From Cymodocea nodosa (lineage: Eukaryota; Streptophyta; Magnoliopsida; Alismatales; Cymodoceaceae): 64,000 nt of DNA. Made by a program: the position numbers and the translations under genes. This document shows, piece by piece, positions 20,576 to 32,158 of this stretch. Below the pieces are notes generated by a model. It had not been told where the DNA came from. It worked only from the letters and a program-made list of their open reading frames with translations, and did not search any database. The stretch covers positions 9,920,001-9,984,000 of the forward strand of contig CM072337.1 in assembly GCA_036874045.1 (NCBI GenBank), written 5' to 3'. Each line of letters begins with the position of its first letter. Position 1 is the stretch's first letter.

Positions 20576-22080
20576 TCAAATCTTCTTGGGTCCAGTAGAG
20601 TTAGTCATTAAAACATTAAATCTATTACCTCTTGGCAGCCACATATGACCTGATCTTTGTTTGATGGCAAACATAGTGGTGTTATCTCTATAAGATCGAA
20701 TCACTCCACCACAATAAGATATTTCCTGTGGTGTAGCATACCCTAGGCCATATTTATTCCCATTTGATCGTTGAGATCCTATTATTTTATTTAATCCTTT
20801 TTGACCTTGAGTAAATTTACATATGGTATCTTTCAAATCTGATATAGTAGTTAATAGATTTTTATTTTCCTCTTTTAATTCACTATTAACACAACTATAC
20901 TTATCTAAATTTGATTTTAGATTTCTATTTTCAACTATAGTTGATTCTAATTCAGCAAATGAATTTTCTAAGCAATGATTTAATCTTTTAATTTCTTTCT
21001 TAAAATATCTACACTTCACATATAAATTATCTACAGTAGACAGAAGACTGTTTATGTCTAAATCATCATGCTCATTTTCTAAACTAGAGGAAGTAAAGCA
21101 TACCTCTTGTACTGCAAAACAAACATTGGCTGCAGCTTCATCTTCAGAATCTGATGAACAGCTTGAAGAGCTTGTCCTTCAATCTCTTCTTCTTATCTCC
21201 TTGATCCTCTTCTGTCTGAAATGGATAGAAGGTCTGTATGTGCCCTTGCTTTTTACATTTGAAACATGTAGGGACATTTCTTTTAGAAGAGCTGGGCTTA
21301 TTCTTTTTCTTCATAAACTTTCTGAAGTTCCTTGCCAACAACATGATCTCATCATCATCTGAGCTTAGAGCTTCTTCTGTAGATGGAAATGCTATTTCCT
21401 TTTTCTTTTCAGTTTTCTTTTCAGCAGCTCCTTCTTGCTCTTTCCAGTCCTTCATCTGAACTTTGTGGGCCAGAAGATTGCACAACAGTTCTTCAACTGT
21501 GTAATTGTTGAGATCATTGGAATCTTGAATAGATGTGGACTTCTGTTTCCACTCAATAGTTAAGCTCCTCAAGATCTTCTGTACCTGTTCACGTGAAGAG
21601 AATTCTTTTCCCAAGCCTTTCAAACTGTTAATGATTTTAGTAAATCTTGAAAACATTTCAGTTATGTTTTCATTGTCATTCATTTTAAACAGTTTAAGTT
21701 TTCTCAATAGGATACTGATTTTTGTATCCTTAACTTGGCTTATACCTTCGTGAGTAACTTGAAGGATTTTCCAAGCCTCATGAGCAAACTTACATGCAGA
21801 TACTTTATTATATTGATCAACAGTTAGTGTACAATAAATGACATTCAGCCCTCTAGCATCCAACTAGATGAGTTTCTCATCCTCCTTAGACCAGTTCATA
21901 ACATCACTGGTTGGAAGTGTAGTTCCAAGAACAACAATCTTCTAGAGTTTAATATCAGAACTCCTAAGGAAGCACTCCATTCTATTCTTCCAATAGTTAT
22001 AATTGGAACCATCGAATAGAGGAGGTTTATGAATGTTTTGTCCCTCAGCAAATTAAGCTATAAATCTAGATGGTTAAATC
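20576..22080 (-). pseudogene. Copia 1 gag region
   Basis: Fossil coding region. UBN2-type capsid with AHEAWKILQVTHEG, MFSRFTKIINSLKGLGKEF and QKILRSLTIEWKQK, then a CCHC-type knuckle (CFKCKKQGHIQTFYP). A predicted coiled coil (20600-21019; ENRNLKSNLDKYSCVNSELKEENKNL) links it to protease. Gag proteins of SIRE-like elements have the same layout. Confidence 0.85.
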
Positions 22081-22098
22081 TTATGAAGGATTAACCAA

Positions 22099-22110
22099 GC
22101 TCTGATACCA
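22099..22110 (-). other. Copia 1 primer binding site (initiator tRNA-Met)
   Basis: Reverse complement reads TGGTATCAGAGC, the standard plant copia primer site. It lies two bases inside the LTR end at 22113. Confidence 0.92.
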
Positions 22111-22112
22111 AT

Positions 22113-23933
22113 TGTTAGGATTGGTAAGCTCACCAGAGGGGGGGTGAATGGTGAAAGTGTGTAGTTTTTAAAATTCTTTTGATGTTGAATCAAATGATTC
22201 AACAAAAATGTAATGAGATGAAATTAAACGAATGCAAATCAAAGAGAAAAGAAACACACAGCAAATTTTTAGGTGGTTCACCAACTTGGCTAGTCCACCC
22301 TTAAGATTCACTTGGGCTTCACTGAGTGTTTCAACACTTACACACTTGCTTTCAGGTCAAAGCAAGAACCAATTACATAGAAGTTTTCAGGTATAAACTT
22401 TAGTAAACCAACCTCTAGAGTTTTCAGGTCGAAACTTAAACCAACACTGAATGTAGCTTTCAGGTTGAAGCCACAAACCAACAGCTTGAATCTTTCAATC
22501 AGATTTTTGGCGCATAGAGCTTTTTCTATAGTAGGTCTTTAGAATATTCTTCACTGTTTGCAGACTTGAATGTAATTGGAATTGGAGTGTAGCTCACTAT
22601 ATGTGGTATATCCGTTATCTCTGTATTTTCCTTTCTTAAACTCCTCATATTTATACCAAAGGTATAACGATCATATTTCTCTATCAACGGATGTATTCTG
22701 CTGTACTTGATTAGACACCAGTCAAATATGGTAAGTTACCATTTAGAAAGTTATTTCAAGATGTCTTATCGATTTTCCTAACCTTTCGGATAGTTAGCTG
22801 TGTAACTCTCCGAAGAAAATCTGTAACTCACTAAAAGATCACTTAAACCTTTCTGCCAGGTAGGATTCCAAAATATTTACTGCGAGCTATCATTCAGTTG
22901 GATACTTATAACTGTAACTCACTGAATAATTATATAACTATCGAATAGTTGGCTACAGTAACCCTCTGTTAACTTTCCAATTGCTTCAATTCAGCACATG
23001 CATAAAAGGCTGACTTAAGTTTCAGATGGTTATCTCTATAACTCACCGAAACGCTTCAAGATTTCGGATAGTTATCTTTCTAACTCTTTGAAAACTTATT
23101 TGAGCTTCTCTTTGGAATTCTGCACGTAGGAAATTCAATGACTTAAGTTTCGGATGGTTATCCTTGTAACTCACCGAAACGCTTCAGGATTTCGAATAGT
23201 TATCTTTCTAACTCTCCGAAAACTTATTTGAGCTTCTTTCTGGAATTCTGCATGTGGGAAATTCAATGACTTAAGTTTCGGATAGTTAACTTGTAACTTA
23301 CCGAAACTCTCTTTGAAATTTCGGATAGTTATCTAACTCTCCGAGTTTCCCTTTTAAGCTTTCAACTACCGGCTTCTCCATTTTGCACGTGCGTAATAAA
23401 ATGACTTAAGTTCTAGAAAGTTATACCTGTAACTTACCGAAAAACTCGAATAGTTATCTAACTCTTCGAAAAGAAAACTCGGATAGTTATCTAACTCTCC
23501 GACAAGTCCTTTAAGCTTTCGTTTTGTATTTCTGCACGTGATTTATTGAATGACTTAACTTTCGGATAGTTAGCCTTTCTAACTTTCTGATTATCCTTTT
23601 TCTTTCGGATAGTTAACTCATTAACTCTCCGATCATTCAACCAACTTAACTGTCCGATTATTTAACTCTCCGAAGGCTTTGAAAAATTCGGATAGTTATC
23701 CTTCTAACTATCCGATAGTCTTGTAGCTGTTTTACTCTTCGAATACTTGGACCTGTAATTGTCTAATTTTCCTATAGCTTTAAGGCAGTATCTTCTAGAA
23801 CTTCCTCCATCTGTTCGTCTGTTTGGAATTTATTCTATCTGTCTTCTGATCTAATGCTGCTCTGACTTAACTGTGAAATACAATATGTTTCCTCACATAG
23901 GTTTTGCATTATCAAAATACTCGGGTTCTAACA
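22113..23933 (-). repeat. Copia 1 5' LTR with internal minisatellite
   Basis: This 1821-bp LTR is bounded by TGTTAG (22113) and CTAACA (23933) on the plus strand, so its termini are inverted. It contains five tandem units of about 128-149 bp starting at 23012, 23140, 23268, 23403 and 23552, each opening with GACTTAAGTTTCGG. Each carries one or more GGATAGTTA ... TAACTCTCCG inverted-repeat cassettes. Confidence 0.85.
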
Positions 23934-24138
23934 ACAAGCACCTAATTGGAACTATCCATTTGAGTTAATGTGTGATGCATCTGATTTTGCTATAGGAGTA
24001 GTGTTGGGACAGAAGATAGAAAAATTTCCTAGAGCAATTCATTATGCAAGCAAAACTTTAAATGATGCTCAAGTTAATTATACAACTACTGAAAAAGAAT
24101 TATTAGCTGTTGTGTTTACTTTAGAAAAATTTAGATCA
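23934..24138 (+). pseudogene. Family A RNase H fragment, left of inversion
   Basis: Plus-strand fossil fragment matching the RNase H region of family A pol (FELMCDASDFAIGVVLGQKI ... [16 protein letters not shown]). Its continuation is not the adjacent sequence but the minus-strand fragment that starts at 29331, which places an inversion breakpoint at 24138/24139. Bases 23934-23938 (ACAAG) could be one copy of the Copia 1 target duplication. Confidence 0.8.
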
Positions 24139-24380
24139 GATTTTAATTTAGTCTATGAACCAACTAAGATTTTCTATGATAGTAGTTTTGCAATAAGTCT
24201 GCATAAAAATCTTGTCTTACATTCACGAGCTAAACATATAGAAGTTCGACATCATTTTCTAAGGGATAATGTTATAAAAGGAAAATTAGTATTAAATTTT
24301 GTTTCTACCATAGAATAATTAGCAGATCTATTTACAAAACCCTTAGATGAGAATATCTTTTCAAAATTATGATTAGAACT
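24139..24380 (+). pseudogene. Copia RNase H C-terminal fragment, inverted part of Copia 3
   Basis: Fossil fragment with EPTKIFYDSSFAISLHKN, HSRAKHIEVRHHFLRDNV and LADLFTKPLDEN, the C-terminal half of copia RNase H. The N-terminal half (ALSTTEAEYIV) ends on the opposite strand at 29332. The two are the two sides of one region separated by the 24139-29331 inversion. Confidence 0.82.
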
Positions 24381-25640
24381 TAGTATCTGTAGGTTATTTG
24401 ATGTTTAAAGTATCCTATTCATTTTATAATATTTTGGTTTGTTACAAAGTAGCTTTAGAATTTAATTTCTTTATTTAAAAAAAAAAACTCAATATATCTG
24501 TTTTAGAATTATTGTTTATTGGTAGTTTTATTTAAAGAAAGATTTAGAAAATGTTACTTAAAGAAAGTTAATTTAATTCAATATGAGTATCAACTGTATT
24601 TTTGTTACTTATGCATACACCATTATAGAGATTTTAACTAGAAAATACATAGAAAATATGTACCGTTTATTAAAGGAAAGTTATTAACATATTGTTAGAA
24701 AAATTAAGTCTTACAGTTGACTCTTGTTCAATTTATTGTCTTGTTTTATTGTTTGTCTGTAATTACTTGAGTAATTAAGTCCGTTGGGGGATCTTAAACC
24801 CTAGTTACTTAAACTAACTAGTTTGAGATGTATTAGTTGAAAACTCATTTTACAAATAATTCAGATTCTATTTTTTTTTTAAAAAAAGGTTATTTGTTCT
24901 CACTTCTCATTAAGTAACTGGTTATCTTTCTCTTAAGTAAGTGATTGTGATCACGTAAAAATATGATATTGTGGGAGGTAATATATAAAATATATATATA
25001 AAAAAAAAGGGGGGTAATGTACTCAAGTTTAATTTATTTTACAGGTGTTATAATAATTCTACCATAATCTGTGCATATAATCTTTGTTATTTTTCTTTAT
25101 TATTATCTATTCTTTACACATAATGTAATGTAATTATTTTTCTTAAGTTCGTGTACTCATTATTGAATTCTTTTAAGTTACTTGAAGATATATCTCTATG
25201 AATTTTCTTTTCTAAACTAAATAAAATAAAAGTCAAAAAGTTTAAATTGTTAAATCTATTACTTATTTTTGTATTTAAATTTTTTTAAAAAAAAGAAAGA
25301 TTCAAATTTATTTGGGGCTTGATAACCCAGTTTAAGTACGCCATTTTGAACTTAAATAACAAATCTATTTAAGGCTTAGCAACCCACTTAAGTCAGTTAT
25401 TTAGAATTTAATGACAAATCTATTAGGACTTGGCAACCTAATATTAAGTACGCCATAATTTCTCTTTACTACATTTATGTAGGAGGAGCAAACAATGACA
25501 CACAATGGTAAATTTAATTAAATGCAAATACTCTGGAACTCATACTGATAAAAAGTTAGACTTATTCAATTAGTTTAACATACAGTTATGTATTTCACTT
25601 GATTTCAACTGTTTTATCTCACATATAGATAACTAACCAT
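24381..25640. other. AT-rich non-coding stretch after copia RNase H
   Basis: No gene is recognisable. It contains poly(A) runs, a polypurine-like tract at about 24998-25015 (A-run followed by GGGGGG, then TAATGTACTC) and an imperfect tandem repeat of about 70 bp at 25310-25460 (GGCTTGATAACCC / GGCTTAGCAACCC / GGACTTGGCAACC). It probably includes copia 3' non-coding sequence. I could not place an LTR start with confidence. Confidence 0.5.
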
Positions 25641-26135
25641 CTGAGTTTTTCGTATTGTTATGTTTTACTCTTTTACAAACTTGAATAGTTAGTTTTCTCT
25701 TTGTGTTTCTATTTTAAATTCTTATATTTTATCCTTTTAAGAAACTTGAATAGTTATGCTTAAGTCTTCGATTTTTTTGCATATCCATTCGAGAAACTCG
25801 AACAGTTAACTTAATATTATTATATTTTTATGAAAGACTTAAAATATGACAATAACTATTTTAATTTATCGTATAGTTATGTGTTTTACTACTCATAAAA
25901 CTCGAATAGTTATCATAAGTCTTCGAGTTTTCTCATTTTTACTTAGTTAGTAATTATTTTCTTTACACAAACAGTTACGCTAAGTCTTCTACTTTTATAG
26001 GTGGTAAAACTCATACAGTTATTGTAAGTATTTGAGTCATTTATCAGTAATGGATCTTATATTTATAATTTCAATGATTGAATCTGTTTATCCGTTTATA
26101 AACTCGAAGAGTTATAAATGTTTTACTAACAACCT
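25640..26135. repeat. AACTCGAATAGTTA / TCTTCGAGTTT inverted-repeat array
   Basis: At least five copies of (A)AACTCGAA(T/C)AGTTA, some paired with AAGTCTTCGAGTTTT. The layout resembles the GGATAGTTA and GTTGAGTTA cassettes elsewhere in the window but the sequence is different. It lies just upstream of the unidentified ORF region at 26215. Confidence 0.55.
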
Positions 26136-26214
26136 TTCGTGTTTCTACCTTGGTAAAACCCTAATTTCACAATCTTTACTTCTACTAAGTTCTATAGTGA
26201 ACAACGAAGATTAA

Positions 26215-27250
26215 TTGACAATGTTAGGATGTGGTAAAAGAGAGATGAAACTTCAAAAGATAGAAAGTGAGATTAACGACATTTACTCAAGGTATACTTT
26301 TTCCAATGAAGTACTACATGAAATTAGAAAAGCTATTCAAGACAAGAAAATTTTCTATTGGAAATTTATTAGAAACTATGTTGAGACACAGTTTAGACTA
26401 AAACATATTGAACTTTCCATGTTACAAATGTGGAAAAGAACATTACAACCTAACCCTGAGGTTGTTACAAGTTCTAGACAAGTACTTGAAAAATTGGTAC
26501 AACCTATTACTTATTATAGAAAGAAGTGAGGACCGATGATAGAAAATGCCAAAAGGGAATTAGAATCTTTGTATTCCCAGCATTATTTTCCCCTAACTAT
26601 TTTAGATGAAATACAAAAGTTTATTGATGAATAAAAAACTACCATTTGGAAAATGGGCATTCGAAGTGAAGGACAAAAAGTTTATCAACTGAAAATGGTT
26701 AGAGGTTGAGAGCTTAAAACTCTATATTCCCTTATTGCAACCTAGGCATCATGGTGAAAGATCGTCAAGACCACAGGTGCCTTTAATAGGAGAAATTAAG
26801 AAAACATTAGAACCTCTTAAACAACCTGAAACATTGTAGACATATAGTCGGAAAAAGAAGAAGACATTAGAATATTTTGGATTGATTGTAGGTGTGCAAA
26901 GTATATTGTAGCAAAGAGAAGAATCATCGAAAAATGGAAAACTATGTTCCATTGCACAAGCTGGATAAGATTTTGTTTTAGGAATCCTAGTAGATGTGAC
27001 AAATATCAGATTACAAGCATACACTTTAAGATATTGTGTTACATTAGTGCATAATGTTTCTTTTAATACAATGGACAATTTTTACATCATGCTACAAGCT
27101 AACATTCTTTTCCTACAGAAAGAGAACACGTAGGAAATTTTGATGATATATATATAGATGATATCAATTATGATGACATTTTTAATGACATAGACACTGA
27201 GTCTATGAATTTTGAAGATATTTCATTTGAAGAGGAATGTACAGATATTT
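26215..27250 (+). pseudogene. Unidentified ORF region with a duplicated helical domain and acidic tail
   Basis: I do not recognise this protein. A Lys/Glu-rich helical unit of about 50 residues (26250-26430; ESEINDIYSRYTFSNEVLHE) appears again, diverged, at about 26545-26700 (KRELESLYSQHYFPLTILDE). The last part (27120-27245) is strongly acidic (FDDIYIDDINYDDIF). It lies between a short inverted-repeat array and a family A 3'-end fragment. It may be an env-position ORF of an LTR element, and I treat it as a fossil. A host gene is less likely given the surroundings. Confidence 0.35.
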
Positions 27251-27254
27251 TTCT

Positions 27255-28592
27255 GAAGTTGTTTATTTAAGATACAATTCATTATTCTTCTTGTTTTAAT
27301 CATATTAAGTTGGATTGTGTTTTGATTCGTATGTAGTTGAAATTTGTTCTGAAAATCATATTGGAAAATTCAGGATAATAGATGTTTGAAAAAAAAAAAT
27401 GATAATATAACTACCACCTATTTGATGCTAGTATATTTTGTATGTAATTTGTAAGAATTCACTCATGGAATGAAGAAGAAATCACTATCGTTGATATGAA
27501 TGAGGGAAATCCAACCTATCATTTAAGTAGAAGCAGTTACTATTGAAAGAAATATAAAAGAAGAGGAGAAAGATGAAGAAAAAGTGTGGGGAGAGAGGTG
27601 AATTGCGTTAACTGCAAAAAGCGTCGGAAGTTCCCTAAAACTCCACACTACCACCAAAATCACCAACCATCGGAGGTTTGTGAGGATACTTTCCAGATGT
27701 TGGGTCGATTCCAAACCAAACACGGTAACTGACAACTACTGTGATGAGTGATCGCATCGTAGGAAGGGAAGTCATTTTCACCAAGTACCGACTCATATCT
27801 CAAGAGATCGTAAAGCTTCTAGCCTTGGTTTTGGGTTGATGCCAGTATACTAAAGAGGAGATCAACTTAGAAGTCTTGGTTCACGATTCTATAGGGAAAG
27901 GAGGCAAGATTGTAAGTGATTAAGTTTTTAGTGGTGTAATCACGCCGCATGTTGTGATGGAAGTTTTTGCTATCGATAGAGATTTTTACATTCCACCTTT
28001 CGCTCATCTTCAAGAACATATCAAAACAAAAAAAATACCAAAAACAACTAATTATCTGTGTTTACATTTAGTATTAAAGTGTTGTATTGTTTGTTTTGTA
28101 TCGTGATTAATGTTATCATTGTCAATATTGTAATTGTTTTATGTTTGTTTGATTTAGAAAATAGAAAATAGTTTTATTATTTACTGAAATTGATTTGTCC
28201 CAAATACTTAAAGATTTTAATGGTTACTGTTTGAAATATCTGAATGTTAGTATTGTTTAATGACAAATCTAATATTAACTAACATTAAAAAACTTAATTG
28301 ATGTTATTTACATTTTGTGGAACTGCCCAATGATTGACTGAATTCCTTTGTGAATTATAGTATTTAACTAGAAAGGTAGGCTTGTGGAGTTAACTTAAGT
28401 CCACGAGGTTAGTCTGTTGAGTTAGCTGTAACTCCACAAACTAAGTTCATTGAGTTAACTATAACTCAACGGAGTTCTTAACTAAATGCATATAAACTCT
28501 AATATAAAAATAAAAATAATATACAATTTTTACTCAATCTCTATAGGATCGACTTATATTTGCACACAAATATAATATACACTGTGCACTTT
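27255..28592 (+). mobile_element. Family A fragment: 3' internal end joined to LTR
   Basis: Bases 27255-27452 match the last part of the family A internal region (compare 14518-14710), and 27453-28592 match the 3' portion of the LTR, with the start of the LTR missing. The LTR stops inside the conserved U5-side block (28560-28592) and is followed by minus-strand pol. Confidence 0.8.
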
Positions 28593-28593
28593 T

Positions 28594-29331
28594 CTATCCA
28601 CTTAGATACATAATCCACCCCCAACAATATATAATTAATCTGATTAAACATAGGAAATGGACCCATAAAATCTATTCGCCACACATCAAAGATTTCAACC
28701 TCAATAATAAGATTCAAAGGCATCATATTCCTCTTCGATATCTTTCCTATTTATTGACATCTCAAACAACTTAAGTAGTATCTGTGAGTATCTTTAAATA
28801 ATGTTAGCCAATAGAATCCACATTGTAGAATTTTGGCAATAGTTTTCTCTGAACCAAAATGTCTTCCACTTGCTTGGTCATGGCAGAAAGATAATATACT
28901 CTGATATTTAGTTTCTGGAACACACCTTCTTATGACTAAATCAGGACATTTCTTAAATAAGTATGGGTCTTCTCAATAGTAATATTTTACTCTTAAAAAG
29001 AACAATTTCTTATCTTGTCTATTCCAATCCTTAAGTGTTAAACTTGTAGCTAAGTAGTTAACTATGTCTACATATCAAGGCATTATGTTAAAGGGCATTA
29101 ATTGTTCATCAAGAAAATGATCCTTAATTTCAACGTTTAATTTTTCTATTTGTAACCTTGATAAATGGTTTGCTACTATATTTTCACATCTTTTTTATCT
29201 TTAATTTCTAGATCAAATTCTTACAATAATAATATTCACGAGATCAGTTTAGGTTTAGTTTCTTTCTTTACTCGTAAGTCTTTTAGAGCTGAATGATCTA
29301 TGTATACTATTACTTTAGCTTCTATTAGAAA
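28594..29331 (-). pseudogene. Family A RNase H / integrase fragment, inside inversion
   Basis: Minus-strand fossil fragment of family A pol. It includes integrase ([28 protein letters not shown]), the zinc-binding region and the end of RNase H. The RNase H end at 29331 fits the break in the plus-strand fragment at 24138, so both come from one pol gene. It is joined at 28592/28593 to a plus-strand LTR fragment. Confidence 0.82.
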
Positions 29332-30592
29332 AGTTTGTTTGATCTATAGGATTTGAGTACAACAAAGTGTAGTAACTATATATTCAGCTTCAGTTGTAGA
29401 TAATGCTACACAATTTTGCTTCTTGCTAAACCATAACACTAAAGAATTTCCTAATAATTGACAAGTTCCACTAGTACTTTTTCTTTCAGACTTACATCCT
29501 ACGAAATCAGCATCACTATAACCTATTAAATTTAAAGAACTGTGTTTAAAGTAAAACAATCCAAAATTGATGGTTCCTAATAGATATTTAAAAATTTGTT
29601 TAACAATAAGTAGGTATGATTCTTTAGGATTAGATTGATATCTAGCGTAAGTACATACACTAAACACGATATCTGGTCAACTTGCTGTTAAATAAAGTAA
29701 TGAACCAATCATACTTCTATATTGTTTTATATCTACAGTTTTTCTAGAGTCATCTTCATACAACTTAATGATAGTACTCATTGGTATATTCTTCGCTTTA
29801 GTGTTGTCTAATCCAAACATCTTTAATAAATCTTGAGTATATTTTTCTTGTGAAATAAAAGTACATTGTTCTAACTGCTTAATTTGTAAGCCTAGAAAAA
29901 ATGATAGTTCACCCATCATACTCATCTCAAATTGATTAGTCATGTCATTCGAAAAAGACTCAACTAATCTATCATTTTGTTGCTCCAAATATGATGTCAT
30001 CTACATAGATTTGAACTACTAATATATCTTTTTCGACCTTCCTGATAAAAAGAGTGTGATTTACCTTTCCCATAGAATACCCTTTTTTTATAAGAAATTT
30101 AGATAATCTCTCGTACCAAGACCTAAGGGCTTGTTTAAGGCCATATAGTGCCTTTTTAAACTTTTAAACATACTTGAGATATTTTGAATCCTCAAAACCT
30201 AGAGGTTGTTTTACGTAAACTTCTTCTTTTATATATCCATTTAAAAAAGCAATCTTAACATCCATTTGATATAATTTGAAATCCATGTAACAAGCATATG
30301 CTAACAAAATTCGTATTGATTTTAGTGTAGCAATAAAAGTAAATGTTTTATCATAGTCAATTCCTTCCTCTTACTTATAATCTTGAGCAATTAACCTAAC
30401 TTTATTTTTAACTATATGTCTATCCTGATCTACTTTATTTTTAAATAGCCACCTTATTTCTATTACAGACTGATTTTCAAGTGGTGGAACTAGATCCCAT
30501 ACCTCATTTCTTATAAATTGAATTAGCTCATCTTGCATAGCTAAATACCAAAATTCATCTTCTAAGGTATCTTCAATTTTCTTAGGTTCCAA
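29332..30592 (-). pseudogene. Copia 3 reverse transcriptase and RNase H region
   Basis: Fossil coding region. RT2-type segments are visible: DEFWYLAMQDELIQFIRNEVWDLVP, MMGELSFFLGLQIKQ, FISQEKYTQDLLKMFGL and YRSMIGSLLYLTAS. RNase H follows (YSDADFVGCKSERKSTSGTC; ALSTTEAEYIV). These are standard Ty1/copia motifs of the SIRE/Tork type. Confidence 0.85.
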
Positions 30593-31828
30593 TAAGGAAA
30601 CAAATGAATAAGCACCACAAATGTTGACTATTAATGACCTAGTCCTAACTCCTTGATTAAGATCGCCTATTATCTAATCAATAGGATGAGATGAAGCATA
30701 ACGCCAATTTCTATGTTCCACATTTTCTATAGGTATGACATTATTTTCTTCTAAATTTTCATCATTTAAGTTTATATTTCTTATTCTATTAGAAAATCTC
30801 TCAATTTGTTTGTCAACATCATTTGATACAATTTCTAGGAGAATTTCTGAATCAAAGTATTCAACATGTCTAAAATCCAAATGAGAATTTTCATGAAATT
30901 TCACATATAGGGTTTCCTTAATGGTTTTTGTTGATTTATTATATACTCTATATGTCTTACTTCTAATGGAATAACCAACAAAAATAGCCTTATCTGATTT
31001 GGCTCTAAATTTATCTCTACGTTCCTTAGTGCTTAAAATAAAACACTTATAGCCAAAGAGTTTTAAATAACTTATTTTAAGAACCCTATTATACTATATC
31101 TCATAAGGAGTTTTATCCAAAATTAATCTTAGATGTACTCTATTTATAACATAACATGCTATATGAACTGCTTTTGCCTAGAGAGATATGGGTAACTTAT
31201 TTTCATTTAACAAGGTTTTGGACATTTCCTGAAGTGATCTATTTTTACGTTCTATAATCTCATTTTGTGAAGGAGCTCTTGGAAATGAGTATCTACGATC
31301 TATGCCTAATTCTTCACAAAAGGTGTCTATTTGATCATTATCAAATTATATACCATGATCACTCCTAAGTTTTTGAATTTTAACATTTTGCTTATTTTGA
31401 ACTTTATTACAGAATATCTTAAATATTTCAAAAAATTCAGTTTTATTAGTTAGAAAATAAACTCAAGTAAACCTAGAATAGTCATCAACTAGTACAAAAA
31501 CATAATGTTTACCTCCTAAACTAGTAGTCCTAGTAGGTCTAAATAAATCCATATGCACTAGTTATAATATTCTTTTGCTTGTTATTTCATTTAAACTTTT
31601 AAAGGATGTTTTATGTAATTTACCTAGTTGACATGCATCACATATAAACTCTTTCGAGTACTTAATACTAGGTAAACCTCTAACTAGATTCTTTTTAGAC
31701 AGCTTTTGTAATAATTTTAAGTTTGAGTGTCCTAACCTTCTACGCCATAAAATAACTTTATCCGATTTTGCAATTAAGCAAGCATTGTCTTTAATAATAT
31801 TAGAAGTCAAATTCAGAATACAAATGGA
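30593..31828 (-). pseudogene. Copia 3 integrase region and linker
   Basis: Fossil coding region. The GAG-pre-integrase domain is clear (LWRRRLGHSNLKLLQKL; FICDACQLGKLHKTSF). The integrase core and the integrase-RT linker continue to about 30600, with an Asn/Glu-rich linker (30674-30904). Confidence 0.75.
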
Positions 31829-32158
31829 TCATTTCTTATATGTAGTGAATAAAATTTCGTTTGTAGACATGTCCATAATTTTACAGAAATCTTTTTCAAA
31901 AGTTACTCTGTAAAACTTCATTAAAACAAGAACACTTAATAAATTAAAACCTAAGTTTTTCACTAATAAGACATCATTTATAAAATATTTTTCAGTTACC
32001 TGAACCTTGCCAAACCCAAGGATATTTGTTTTGCTTTTATTTCCAAAGGTAACTTGTCCGTTCTTGGTCTTTGTTACTTCTGTAAGTAATCGTATATCTC
32101 CAATTATGTGATTAGATGATCCACTGTCCATTATCCATTTTGATTTGTGTACCTTCAA
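31829..32158 (-). pseudogene. Copia 3 protease region
   Basis: Fossil coding region with WIMDSGSSNHIIGD (protease active-site box), VTFGNKSKTNILGFGKV and VKNLGFNLLSV, the usual copia protease landmarks. The sequence between here and 32704 is the NC-protease linker. Confidence 0.85.

Larger units (their letters stand above)
19406..23933 (-). mobile_element. Copia 1, Ty1/copia element, 3' part missing
   Basis: Minus-strand Ty1/copia element with its 5' LTR (22113-23933), an initiator-Met primer site (22099-22110), gag, protease and part of integrase. It stops at 19405/19406 against the family A LTR; RT, RNase H and the 3' LTR are not next to it. The gag type (UBN2 with VTHEGISQVKDTKIS) resembles SIRE/Tork-like copia elements. 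At the other end it abuts a family A RNase H fragment at 23934, so Copia 1 inserted into a gypsy pol gene. It is broken, with several breaks. Confidence 0.85.

Noticed and set aside
23012-23710. Regularly spaced repeats resembling a CRISPR array
   Set aside because: The repeats are inverted-repeat cassettes inside a copia LTR in a plant genome; spacing is irregular and 'spacers' are themselves repeated.
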